NCBI GenBank assembly: GCA_017469465.1 | Contig: JAFUGH010000014.1 | Span: 107,773 to 140,613 of the forward strand | DNA length: 32,841 nt | Direction: 5' to 3' | Source of the DNA: Clostridia bacterium | GTDB lineage: Bacteria > Bacillota > Clostridia > TANB77 > UBA1234 | Shown: positions 1 through 6,383 of the stretch, piece by piece | Position numbering within the stretch: the stretch's first letter is position 1 | Layout of the letters: each line of letters starts with the position of its first letter | Position numbers and translations under genes: made by a program | Notes under the pieces: model-generated | The model's input: only the letters and a program-made list of their open reading frames with translations | Told to the model about the DNA's origin: nothing | Database searches by the model: none

Positions 1-1
1 A

Positions 2-490
2 CAAGCTTTGATATCAAAGTTTATTGAAAATGCAACACTTATTAAAAATAAAGATGGCTCATTTGATATAGATAAAGTTAATTTTAGAAGTAGTTTTATA
101 GAACAGATTGACAAGCTATATGATAAAGGTGTTGTAGATTTTCCAACTATGCTAGAAAGAGGTGGAAAACTTGAAGATACAAGAATTAGCGTCAATATGA
201 ATAATGAGCAACTTCAAGATTATTTAAGCAAATTGAAAAAAGAATTAGATATAAACTATATGGACTTGGGAGAATATTATTTCCACGATGATAAGATAGA
301 TGAAAATTATGACAATAAAACACAGGTTGCTAAAATTAGAGATAAGCACATTGAATTTAAGCTAAATAAAAACCAAAAAGTAATTAGAATGGTAGCAATA
401 AAACAATATAAAAACTTTTTAGTAAAGCCAGAAGGAAAAATACGAATAGGAATTGTTACCCATATTGCCTCGAAAAAACAACATAAATAA
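2..490 (+). CDS. Unknown protein, 5' end cut off by the window
   Basis: The frame is open from base 2 (reading ...Q-A-L-I-S-K-F...) to the TAA at 488-490. A TTG at base 8 could serve as a start but has no visible ribosome binding site, so I read this as the last 162 codons of a longer gene. The visible part is charged and soluble, without membrane segments, and ends in a lysine-rich tail (A-S-K-K-Q-H-K). I do not recognise a family. Its AT-rich composition matches the following genes. A short hairpin (AAGTAC at 500-505 with GTACTT at 523-528, then an A-rich run) follows the stop. Confidence 0.6.
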   Translation, partial: QALISKFIENATLIKNKDGSFDIDKVNFRSSFIEQIDKLYDKGVVDFPTMLERGGKLEDTRISVNMNNEQLQDYLSKLKKELDINYMDLGEYYFHDDKIDENYDNKTQVAKIRDKHIEFKLNKNQKVIRMVAIKQYKNFLVKPEGKIRIGIVTHIASKKQHK

Positions 491-770
491 TTACTTTAAA
501 AGTACATAAAAATGCTAAAATGGTACTTAAAAAAATCATAATATTAAACTTTTAATGCAAATAATTGAACAGAAAAAGTAATTATAAATTACAAGAATGC
601 TATTTAAAAGGTACAATAAAATGTACCTAAAAATTTTGAAAAACTTAAAATATTGTCCTAGCAAGCACTGAATTTGGGAGACCGAAAAATTGGCTCTTCC
701 CAAATTCTATACAATGGGATTAATCCCAAACCCTTTATAAGAAATTAAATTTAAAGAAAGAAAATTTGAT
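491..770. other. Intergenic tract with several inverted repeats, no gene seen
   Basis: No convincing ORF lies here. Four inverted repeats are visible: 500-505/523-528 (AAGTAC/GTACTT), 609-614/623-628 (AGGTAC/GTACCT), a perfect 10-bp pair GAATTTGGGA at 670-679 with TCCCAAATTC at 698-707, and the 14-bp palindrome TGGGATTAATCCCA at 715-728. The closely spaced palindromes resemble the edge or regulatory region of an accessory element, but I cannot assign a function. Confidence 0.5.
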
Positions 771-1060
771 ATGGAGAAAATAAATAATGTAATAAATATG
801 ATAAATAATATGGATATAAAAAATAAATTAAGATTAGCAATAAGAATAAGTGATAGTAATTATACTAATTTAAAATATGATAAGCCTAAAATGTATGAAA
901 ATTTGATAGTAAGCTAAAAGAACTAGATGAAGAATATAAAACAGCTATAATCAATTTTAATAAATACCCTACTATAACATTTGCAATGTCTAAAATAATG
1001 GAAATGTCAAAAGAAGAGCAAAATCAAATTGCTTTATATTTATATAATAATATAAAATAA
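771..1060 (+). pseudogene. Small unknown gene split by a single-base frameshift
   Basis: The ATG at 771 opens a 48-codon frame that stops at 915-917 right after ...Y-E-N-L-I-V-S. If one T is restored in the TTT run around 901-904, reading continues as ...Y-E-N-F-D-S-K-L-K-E-L-D-E-E-Y-K... through to the TAA at 1058-1060, giving about 96 residues of coherent, charged, helix-rich sequence. This is what a one-base deletion in a homopolymer looks like. It may be a real inactivation or a sequencing/assembly error. The family is not recognised; the gene lies just upstream of the kinase operon and may once have belonged to the same accessory module. Confidence 0.5.
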
Positions 1061-1094
1061 TGTAAAAATTTTATTATAAATGCAATAAAACAGC

Positions 1095-1123
1095 TTGACA
1101 AACAAGAACATTTGTTTTATCAT
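1095..1123 (+). promoter_or_regulatory. Sigma-A promoter with embedded LexA-type box
   Basis: TTGACA at 1095-1100 and TATCAT at 1118-1123 are separated by exactly 17 bases. Within the spacer, 1106-1117 reads GAACATTTGTTT, an exact match to the GAAC-N4-GTTT core I recall for clostridial LexA operators. A repressor bound there would cover the promoter. It is placed to drive the kinase gene starting at 1189. Confidence 0.65.
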
Positions 1124-1188
1124 ATTAACATGGAATAATTTGGAAAAGTAATATGATTATTTAACTATAAGGAGCTGATGAATTTAAT

Positions 1189-2109
1189 ATGGAAGAAATT
1201 AAGCAAATGCTTATACAAGACAATATTAATGTTATCAATATAGAAAGAGTACCAATTCCGTCTGGGCAAAAGAAAGTATATTTTATTGATACAGATACTG
1301 AAAATCTAGTATTAAAAATGGTAGATGTTACACCTCAAATATTAACAGATGAACCAGAACATGAAATAAATGAAGAGCTTCAACTAGAAATAAACTTAAA
1401 ATCTTATAGAATAATTGAAGAAATAAAAATGAGTAAACATTGTAAGAACTTTCCTCAAATAAAAATAATTGATAATCAAGATTATATAAAATATATTAGG
1501 CTGAATAATAGAATATATTTAATGTATATTGAAGAAAGATTCTTAGGTGAACCATTAGAAAAATTATTACTAGACATTAATAAGGAATTTTCTATTAAGG
1601 AAATTATTGACTTTTTATTACAAATGATAAATCATATAAAAATCATGAGTAGTAATGGTTATGTACATAGAGATATTAAACCTAACAATATTATAGTTAA
1701 TAATTCAATATACTATATTATTGATGGTGGTATATGCAAAGATATAAACTCAAATATAAACTTAACTGCTACAGGAAGTGAAATAGGTACCCAAAGGTAT
1801 TTAGCACCTGAACAAGAGAAAATAGTAAAAAATTATAATTGGTCTTTTCAAACAGATCTATATCCATTAGGTATAATAGCTGTGGAGATGCTAACTGTAA
1901 AAGCAAGGAAATTTTGTACTACTGATGAAGATATAAGAGATATTCAAATTGTTAAACAGTTATGGCTTGACAAAGAACAAAGTGATATAAGTATAAAACT
2001 ATTTAAAAGGGTTATTGCAACAATACTAAATAGAATTAAGGCATTAAGATTTAATAGTATAGATGAATGTATTCAAGAATTAGAAAATTTAAGAAAGGAA
2101 GTGATATAA
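1189..2109 (+). CDS. Hanks-type Ser/Thr protein kinase-like protein, DFG changed to DGG
   Basis: A 306-residue single-domain protein with clear eukaryotic-like kinase landmarks: a VAIK-like lysine in V-L-K-M (K43), the catalytic loop H-R-D-I-K-P-N-N (160-167, catalytic D162), the metal-binding segment I-I-D-G-G (D179; DGG in place of DFG), an activation segment G-T-Q-R-Y-L-A-P-E (200-208) and the F-helix region Q-T-D-L-Y-P-L-G. The glycine-rich loop is weak. There is no transmembrane or PASTA region, unlike PrkC/Stk1 housekeeping kinases, so it is soluble. Start choice is uneasy: GGAG at 1171-1174 lies 14 bases from ATG 1189, while an out-of-frame ATG at 1178 sits only 3 bases after it and opens a 21-codon frame. 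Only 1 base separates its stop from the next gene, indicating an operon. The target is unknown. Confidence 0.85.
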   Translation: MEEIKQMLIQDNINVINIERVPIPSGQKKVYFIDTDTENLVLKMVDVTPQILTDEPEHEINEELQLEINLKSYRIIEEIKMSKHCKNFPQIKIIDNQDYIKYIRLNNRIYLMYIEERFLGEPLEKLLLDINKEFSIKEIIDFLLQMINHIKIMSSNGYVHRDIKPNNIIVNNSIYYIIDGGICKDINSNINLTATGSEIGTQRYLAPEQEKIVKNYNWSFQTDLYPLGIIAVEMLTVKARKFCTTDEDIRDIQIVKQLWLDKEQSDISIKLFKRVIATILNRIKALRFNSIDECIQELENLRKEVI

Positions 2110-2110
2110 T

Positions 2111-3301
2111 ATGATATTTATTCAACATGGCCCTAGTTGGAAGCCTAAGACAGATGAGATATTAAAAATGAATTTAGCAAAAGGCATAATATGGGATCCG
2201 AGAGAAGAAAGTATTGAAAGAATTGAAGATATTAAAATAAACAACAATGAATATAATGATATTATCAATATGGTTGACCCTAAATTCTATTATGCACAGT
2301 TTAAAACTGCAATTCCAAAAAAACTAGAAGAATTAAATTATTATCCTAAAAACATGATATTAGATAGAAATTATTTAAGAGATACTGATAAAATAAAAAA
2401 TAACATTTCTGAAATTATAAAATTTGAACAAAATTTAGGTGTAAATTATTTTATATCTCCTACTCTTTATATAGAAAGCTTTAATGAAAGATTTGTAGAT
2501 AAAATTTATGATATGTATGATTGGTTTGATGAAATGACACCAAATACTGAAAAATATGCAGCACTATTAGTTCATGAATCAGCGTTTGACAATTCTACAT
2601 ATATGAGCGAATTTATAGATGATTTTAGCAATTATATTGGAAGATATAATGGTATATATTTGATAATTGATAGAGATAATTCGTCGAATATAAGAAATTC
2701 TTTTTCTCCAAATAGATTATCAAATGTAATGCAATTTATTTATTTTATGAAACGAATGCAATTTAAAGTTATTGTAGGATATTGTGGATTGGAAAGTATC
2801 AATTATATGGCTGTAGGAGCTGATATTATTGGAACTGGTTGGTTTTATTCATTAAGAAAATTTAATAGAATCGAAAAAGGATTTGAAGAATCTTCCAGAA
2901 TGGGACATCCTAAAAAAAGATATACCTCAATTAATTTATTAAGTGAATTAAAAATAGACGAAAATATTGAAACAATACCAAATCAATTTAAAGAAGAGTT
3001 AAATAGTATTATATTTAACCAAAGACCAATTGATGAAAAAATATTAAACAATAAATATGATACTATACCTACAAATACAGATTTTATACAGTATTTTGAT
3101 ACAATAAACTTTTTATCTGATCAATTTGATGAAATAGCAAATATTCAAGAAAAAATTGAGTATTTGGAAAAGCTTATAAATAATGCAATTAAGAATATAA
3201 AAATATATAATGAAAAAATTACACTTGAACAATTAACAATAAAACATTTAGAAGATTATAAAAATGCAATTGATTCTTTTAAAAATAACAATTTTATTTA
3301 A
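2111..3301 (+). CDS. Unknown 396-aa protein, TIM-barrel-like, partner of the kinase
   Basis: This gene is almost fused to the kinase gene (1-base gap, its ribosome binding site GGAAGTGATATAAT overlapping the kinase stop). The protein shows regularly spaced hydrophobic beta strands, several ending in acidic or polar residues: K-G-I-I-W-D-P, N-M-I-L-D-R, V-N-Y-F-I-S-P, A-A-L-L-V-H-E-S, I-Y-L-I-I-D-R-D, and K-V-I-V-G-Y-C-G followed by V-G-A-D-I-I-G-T-G-W. That pattern suggests a (beta/alpha)8 barrel. The G-Y-C-G-L-E-S...G-A-D-I-I-G-T-G stretch recalls tRNA-guanine transglycosylase-like barrels, but I cannot prove homology and see no certain catalytic triad. About 60 C-terminal residues look coiled-coil. 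It ends at a hairpin shared with the convergent gene. Confidence 0.65.
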   Translation: MIFIQHGPSWKPKTDEILKMNLAKGIIWDPREESIERIEDIKINNNEYNDIINMVDPKFYYAQFKTAIPKKLEELNYYPKNMILDRNYLRDTDKIKNNISEIIKFEQNLGVNYFISPTLYIESFNERFVDKIYDMYDWFDEMTPNTEKYAALLVHESAFDNSTYMSEFIDDFSNYIGRYNGIYLIIDRDNSSNIRNSFSPNRLSNVMQFIYFMKRMQFKVIVGYCGLESINYMAVGADIIGTGWFYSLRKFNRIEKGFEESSRMGHPKKRYTSINLLSELKIDENIETIPNQFKEELNSIIFNQRPIDEKILNNKYDTIPTNTDFIQYFDTINFLSDQFDEIANIQEKIEYLEKLINNAIKNIKIYNEKITLEQLTIKHLEDYKNAIDSFKNNNFI

Positions 3302-3304
3302 ATT

Positions 3305-3335
3305 GAAAGCCAAACTACATTAAAGTTTGGCTTTC
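3305..3335. terminator. Bidirectional hairpin between convergent genes
   Basis: GAAAGCCAAACT (3305-3316) pairs perfectly over 12 bp with AGTTTGGCTTTC (3324-3335) around a 7-base loop. It lies between two convergent genes and overlaps the stop codon of the minus-strand gene. The flanks are AT-rich on both sides but have no long uninterrupted T run. Confidence 0.65.
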
Positions 3336-3989
3336 TGATATTAATAAATATTTAGCAATACTACTTATAAAAATAGGATTTACAGAATAATGTTTTAATT
3401 TATTTGGTGAGTATATATAATATTTTATTGAGTTATTTTTTATTCCAATTAATCCAATATTATATTCTGTAAAAGTTTTAAATTCGTTAATATATAACTT
3501 AGATGCGATTATATCTGGCATTACTACATAAGATTGATATGCAAAACTTTTATTTTTAATAGCTTGTAAAACAGCTTTTTTCCACTGCTTTAATTTTAAT
3601 TCATAAGCAGTAAATTTTAGGTTTGGAAATCTAAAATTATCAGAAATTATAAATTTGTTATTATCTTCTAATATAATATTTTCTTTTTTTAACGTTGATA
3701 AAATAGATAGAATATATTCTTTTGTATATCCTGTTTTATTCATAAGATATTTAATTGTATGTTGCTTTTTTTTGTGTAAGTAAGCAACTACCAAAGCTGT
3801 TGAATAATTGGATAATATTTCAGCTTGAGATTTCGTCATTACTATTTTTAAATTATCATAGTCAGTCATAACTACATCAACATTACCAAACCTTGCATTG
3901 AATTCTTCTAATATATTTTGATGTTGTTTTTTATTTGCATTTAATAATTTAACAAATTCTTTTTGCATTTGTAGTTCTGTTTCAAACAT
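3315..3989 (-). CDS. Winged-helix plus PD-(D/E)XK nuclease-like protein
   Basis: A 224-residue protein. Residues 55-115 look like a winged helix-turn-helix (I-K-Y-L-M-N-K-T-G-Y-T-K-E-Y-I-L then L-K-K-E-N-I-I-L). From 117 on, D117, E130-L-K132 and Q143 in Y-E-L-K-L-K-Q-W-K-K-A-V-L-Q-A followed by A-Y-Q-S-Y-V-V-M-P fit the D...ExK...Q pattern of small PD-(D/E)XK nuclease-like domains, which often keep the E-L-K-L...W-x-x-A-x-x-Q-A signature. Start ATG has a good ribosome binding site (GGGAGGAT). The gene converges on the kinase operon with 13 bases between stops, so it could be its antagonist or an independent cargo gene. Nuclease activity is inferred from motif only. Confidence 0.6.
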   Translation of the reverse strand: MFETELQMQKEFVKLLNANKKQHQNILEEFNARFGNVDVVMTDYDNLKIVMTKSQAEILSNYSTALVVAYLHKKKQHTIKYLMNKTGYTKEYILSILSTLKKENIILEDNNKFIISDNFRFPNLKFTAYELKLKQWKKAVLQAIKNKSFAYQSYVVMPDIIASKLYINEFKTFTEYNIGLIGIKNNSIKYYIYSPNKLKHYSVNPIFISSIAKYLLISESQTLM

Positions 3990-4013
3990 AAAATATCCTC
4001 CCAGACTAAAATT

Positions 4014-4041
4014 ATTATATCATTACGAATAATAAATACAA
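4014..4041 (-). promoter_or_regulatory. Probable promoter of the nuclease-like gene
   Basis: On the minus strand TTGTAT (4036-4041) and TATAAT (4014-4019) are separated by 16 bases, 25-30 bases upstream of the GGGAGGAT ribosome binding site. Confidence 0.5.
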
Positions 4042-4091
4042 TAGTTTTAATTAAAATTTTGAAAAATATTTATTAATATTTTATAGCAATA

Positions 4092-4161
4092 TCGCATAGC
4101 ATTTGCAATTTACATAATTTTATGATATTATATTAAAGTAAAAATATTCGTAGCTATGCGA
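4092..4161. repeat. Inverted 9-bp repeat flanking a promoter region
   Basis: TCGCATAGC at 4092-4100 and GCTATGCGA at 4153-4161 are perfect inverted copies 52 bases apart. Between them lie TTTACA (4109-4114) and TATTAA (4131-4136), a plausible 16-base-spaced promoter for the gene at 4223. The pair could be an operator bound by a looping repressor; no regulator is identified. Confidence 0.4.
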
Positions 4162-4222
4162 ACTATAATAAGAATAGCAAAGTAGCAAATTCTCAAAAAA
4201 CAACTGTTAGGAGGATTAAATT

Positions 4223-4588
4223 ATGCAAGTAGAGAAGAAACTTTTTTGTCATTGGGATCTTGTTCGGTTCGTAACAAAGGAGCACCTCAGGCAGGAAGAT
4301 GGAACGTTTTTGACGCTTTCAGTTACCGAAGGAGACAAGATAGAACTCATGATTTTCTTGGGAAAAGATGATTCTACCTCTGACTATGAGGTAAGAGTCT
4401 ACAAGAGCAAGCCTACTGACAAGTATGTTCCGAATGAATATGATGAGGTCAAACGTTTTGAAGAGAACGACGAGTACGCATCATTTTTCTTTGATGAATA
4501 CGAGAAAGCACATGACTTTGCAGACTTGATTGGTTACATGCATCCTGAATACAAAACAAGACCCGTGAGAAAAATTGGTGAAGACTAA
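4223..4588 (+). CDS. Small acidic unknown protein, higher G+C than its surroundings
   Basis: A 121-residue soluble protein, rich in D/E and aromatic residues, preceded by an excellent ribosome binding site (TTAGGAGGATTAAATT-ATG). No family is recognised. Codon choice (many C- and G-ending codons such as CTC, GTC, AAG, CAG) differs clearly from the AT-rich genes around it. It is a single-gene unit with its own upstream promoter candidate and a strong terminator hairpin just downstream. Together with the genes at 5511 and 15985 it belongs to a set of isolated, compositionally distinct small genes, suggesting separate acquisition. Confidence 0.75.
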   Translation: MQVEKKLFCHWDLVRFVTKEHLRQEDGTFLTLSVTEGDKIELMIFLGKDDSTSDYEVRVYKSKPTDKYVPNEYDEVKRFEENDEYASFFFDEYEKAHDFADLIGYMHPEYKTRPVRKIGED

Positions 4589-4596
4589 CTTGCAAT

Positions 4597-4627
4597 CAGC
4601 CAGTCGCATATTTTATGTGACTGGCTG
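4597..4627 (+). terminator. Intrinsic terminator of the 4223 gene
   Basis: CAGCCAGTC (4597-4605) pairs with GACTGGCTG (4619-4627), extended inside by CA/TG after one mismatch. It is followed by AAACTATTTTTATT. Confidence 0.75.
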
Positions 4628-5108
4628 AAACTATTTTTATTAAAAATGTTGATATTTTTAAAGACTTATGTTAAAGTAAATACAATAAATCGAATTATAT
4701 AAGAGAACTTGAAACAGAGTATGCCAATTTTTCGCATACCTGTTTCGAAATCGCTCCAAAAAAATATGGTCTCAAAGAGGCCATATTTTTTTGGGGAGCG
4801 GTGGGAATCGAAAAGTCGTAGGAGCTCACGGAGCGAAGCGACAGTGAGTGAGTAGAAAAAGTCCAGTGGACTTTTTCGATACGACGCGGGTAGATTAACC
4901 GCTACCCGCTTAAAAAATAATTGGTTTTGAATTTTAGTGTAAATAGAAAAAGCACTGGAGTTTTTTTATTGCCAAAAAGTATTCTATCGTAAAGAAATTA
5001 CGTTACGTCAAAAAGGAGTGTCCCATTTTGACATAGTTCTTTTTTGCTATTTTTATATGTAAATATTGAAAAAAATGAAACAATGTGATAAGGTATCTTA
5101 GTGACTAT
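4628..5108. other. Gene-free, hairpin-dense tract upstream of tRNA-Ser
   Basis: No credible gene is seen. Hairpins follow one another: AAACAG at 4712-4717 with CTGTTT at 4740-4745; a long stem from 4752 to 4800 (CTCC-A7-TATGG pairing with CCATA-T7-GG); GAAAAAGTCC at 4855-4864 with GGACTTTTTC at 4868-4877 around the loop AGT; GCGGGTAG at 4886-4893 with CTACCCGC at 4902-4909; and GTCAAAA at 5007-5013 with TTTTGAC at 5026-5032, then a T-rich run. The part from 4800 to 4910 is much more G+C-rich than the genome around it. A TTGACA at 5028-5033 may belong to the tRNA promoter, but its -10 partner is weak. Confidence 0.5.
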
Positions 5109-5200
5109 GGAGTGATGCCGAAGCGGTCATAACGGCATAGATTGGAAGTCTATCGTGAGATATTTGTCTCCCGTGGGTTCGAATCCCACTCACTCCGCCA
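5109..5200 (+). tRNA. tRNA-Ser (anticodon GGA)
   Basis: A 92-base class II tRNA. The acceptor stem GGAGTGA pairs with TCACTCC, followed by the discriminator base G and an encoded CCA. The anticodon arm is ATAGA-TTGGAAG-TCTAT with anticodon GGA (serine, UCC/UCU codons). A long variable arm around GTGAGATATTTGTCTCC is typical of tRNA-Ser, and the T arm is GTGGG-TTCGAAT-CCCAC. A terminator follows at once (GCTACTTT/AAAGTAGC then T7). Confidence 0.95.
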
Positions 5201-5277
5201 AAAGAAGGCTACTTTAGGAAAGTAGCTTTTTTTAAGAAGGTACTTACATAAACGATTCGAACCCGAGAGGGCATCGA
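5180..5277 (+). repeat. 98-bp direct repeat, copy 1 (includes tRNA-Ser 3' end)
   Basis: Bases 5180-5277 are repeated exactly at 5364-5461. The copy starts inside the tRNA T loop, so it holds the last 21 bases of tRNA-Ser including CCA, the terminator hairpin and about 50 further bases. The unit length is 184 bases. Confidence 0.9.
5207..5233 (+). terminator. tRNA-Ser terminator
   Basis: GGCTACTTT pairs with AAAGTAGC and is followed by a run of seven T. The same hairpin recurs 184 bases downstream within the repeat unit. Confidence 0.7.
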
Positions 5278-5285
5278 GCGTAAAG

Positions 5286-5308
5286 AAAAAGCTCCAGTGG
5301 AGCTTTTT
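5286..5308. repeat. Hairpin with AGT loop, sibling of 4855-4877
   Basis: AAAAAGCTCC (5286-5295) pairs with GGAGCTTTTT (5299-5308) around the loop AGT. The stem inside the tRNA-upstream tract (4855-4877) has the same design, CC-AGT-GG core with A5/T5 outer arms, though not the same sequence. Confidence 0.6.
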
Positions 5309-5363
5309 TAGTGAGATGATTGACTGAGCAGAGCGAAGGAGAAATAAGACGAGAAGCGTGTGG

Positions 5364-5461
5364 CGAATCCCACTCACTCCGCCAAAAGAAGGCTACTTTA
5401 GGAAAGTAGCTTTTTTTAAGAAGGTACTTACATAAACGATTCGAACCCGAGAGGGCATCGA
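5364..5461 (+). repeat. 98-bp direct repeat, copy 2 (tRNA-Ser 3' end fragment)
   Basis: This is an exact copy of 5180-5277. It carries only the 3' 21 bases of tRNA-Ser, preceded by unrelated sequence, so it is not a second functional tRNA. The arrangement resembles an attachment-site duplication or a tandem tRNA-derived repeat. Confidence 0.9.
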
Positions 5462-5473
5462 ATATTTGTAGAT

Positions 5474-5503
5474 AAAAACCTCTCCCAAATGGAAGAGGTT
5501 TTT
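5474..5503. terminator. Terminator of the 5511 gene, usable in both directions
   Basis: AAAAACCTCT (5474-5483) pairs with AGAGGTTTTT (5494-5503); extra C/G pairs can form inside. The T run on the minus strand suits the gene ending at 5511. Confidence 0.75.
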
Positions 5504-5510
5504 AAGTACA

Positions 5511-6047
5511 TTAAAAAGGAGAATGTATTGCTTCTTGATAAAGCTTATTTCTTTTTTCTTTTGGCATAGCCATCCACCAATTTTGATGGTCATAGCGTAG
5601 TGCTTCTATGATTCTTTTGGAATCTTCCTCAAGAAATGCCATCCACTGCCCTAGTTCACCTTTGTCAATGCACCACCAAAATCTTGTCCAGCAAATGCTC
5701 CATGGCACATTGATGTCAGCGACTTTAACCAGTTTCTCAAGTTCAGACCATTCTTTCAATTGGTAAGGATTGTCGATAAAATTTCTGATAGCTTCAGTAA
5801 TCAGTTCACCACTTTCTTTTTTAGCAAAAAGTAAAAGTTTGCGATTACCAACGACCTTGACTTTGGTATTAGTAATTGTAAAGTCGGCAAAATCATGCAT
5901 GATTTTGCGATAAGAATATGGGATGGCGCCAAATTCGAATTCAGCACTTCCCATATAATCTAAATCTACAACACCATCACGTCCGGTTAAAGAAGGACCA
6001 CCTTTCTTATTGATTTTTCCACGTTGAATTAGATAAAATTTATTCAT
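5511..6047 (-). CDS. Unknown protein with G-S-A-E-F-E-F-G motif, higher G+C
   Basis: A 178-residue soluble, tryptophan-rich protein. The N-terminal stretch D-L-D-Y-M-G-S-A-E-F-E-F-G-A-I-P is a segment I associate with uncharacterised phage and bacterial proteins; no enzymatic function is known to me. The start ATG (6045-6047) follows AAAGGAGGTACAAT, and a small hairpin (GTGCT/AGCAC, 6062-6075) lies just upstream of that site. Codon use is less AT-biased than in neighbouring genes. It stands alone with its own promoter (TTTACA-17-TATAAT) and terminator, like the genes at 4223 and 15985. Confidence 0.75.
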   Translation of the reverse strand: MNKFYLIQRGKINKKGGPSLTGRDGVVDLDYMGSAEFEFGAIPYSYRKIMHDFADFTITNTKVKVVGNRKLLLFAKKESGELITEAIRNFIDNPYQLKEWSELEKLVKVADINVPWSICWTRFWWCIDKGELGQWMAFLEEDSKRIIEALRYDHQNWWMAMPKEKRNKLYQEAIHSPF

Positions 6048-6104
6048 ATTGTACCTCCTTTGTGCTATAAAGCACGTTGCTTAATTTAGGAAAATTACAT
6101 TCCT

Positions 6105-6133
6105 ATTATAGCATATTTTATACATTATGTAAA
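6105..6133 (-). promoter_or_regulatory. Promoter of the 5511-6047 gene
   Basis: On the minus strand TTTACA (6128-6133) and TATAAT (6105-6110) are 17 bases apart. The 14-mer GCAATTTACATAAT spanning the -35 (minus strand, 6124-6137) also occurs at 4105-4118 upstream of the other G+C-rich small gene. Confidence 0.7.
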
Positions 6134-6332
6134 TTGCTTTCGCCTTTTTTGTTATAGCAATACCATAGTTTAGTATCATTTCTATTCTATTTTTCTTTTT
6201 TGTACATATATTTTTTATGTATAGTATTTTAGTTTTTGAATTATTATAAGGAAGTAATTGAATGGTAGTTTCTCACGAAGTCTTACAAAAATACATGCTT
6301 TTTTTTCGCTAGTAATAGAATTTACAAAGTAG

Positions 6333-6364
6333 AAAGGTGACAAGAATAATTTCATGTCACCTTT
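6333..6364 (-). terminator. Terminator of the YbjQ-like gene
   Basis: AAAGGTGAC (6333-6341) pairs with GTCACCTTT (6356-6364), about 20 bases beyond the stop of the minus-strand gene, with AT-rich flanks. Confidence 0.65.
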
Positions 6365-6383
6365 TTACTATAATTAAAAAAAT

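Larger units (their letters stand above)
6048..6383. other. Gene-free spacer
   Basis: It holds the leader and promoter of the 5511-6047 gene at its left end and the terminator of the YbjQ-like gene at its right end. The middle (about 6140-6330) is AT-rich with no ORF, repeat or RNA structure that I can support. Confidence 0.5.

Noticed and set aside
5345-5385. Second tRNA-Ser in the downstream repeat
   Set aside because: Only the last 21 bases of the tRNA are present; the D arm, anticodon arm and 5' acceptor strand are missing.
5150-5593. Two minus-strand open frames overlapping the tRNA-Ser region and its repeat
   Set aside because: They are the antisense of tRNA-Ser and its flanking repeats; the residues S-E-W-D-S-N-P-R are the well-known false peptide produced by reading a tRNA 3' end backwards. 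There is no ribosome binding site.
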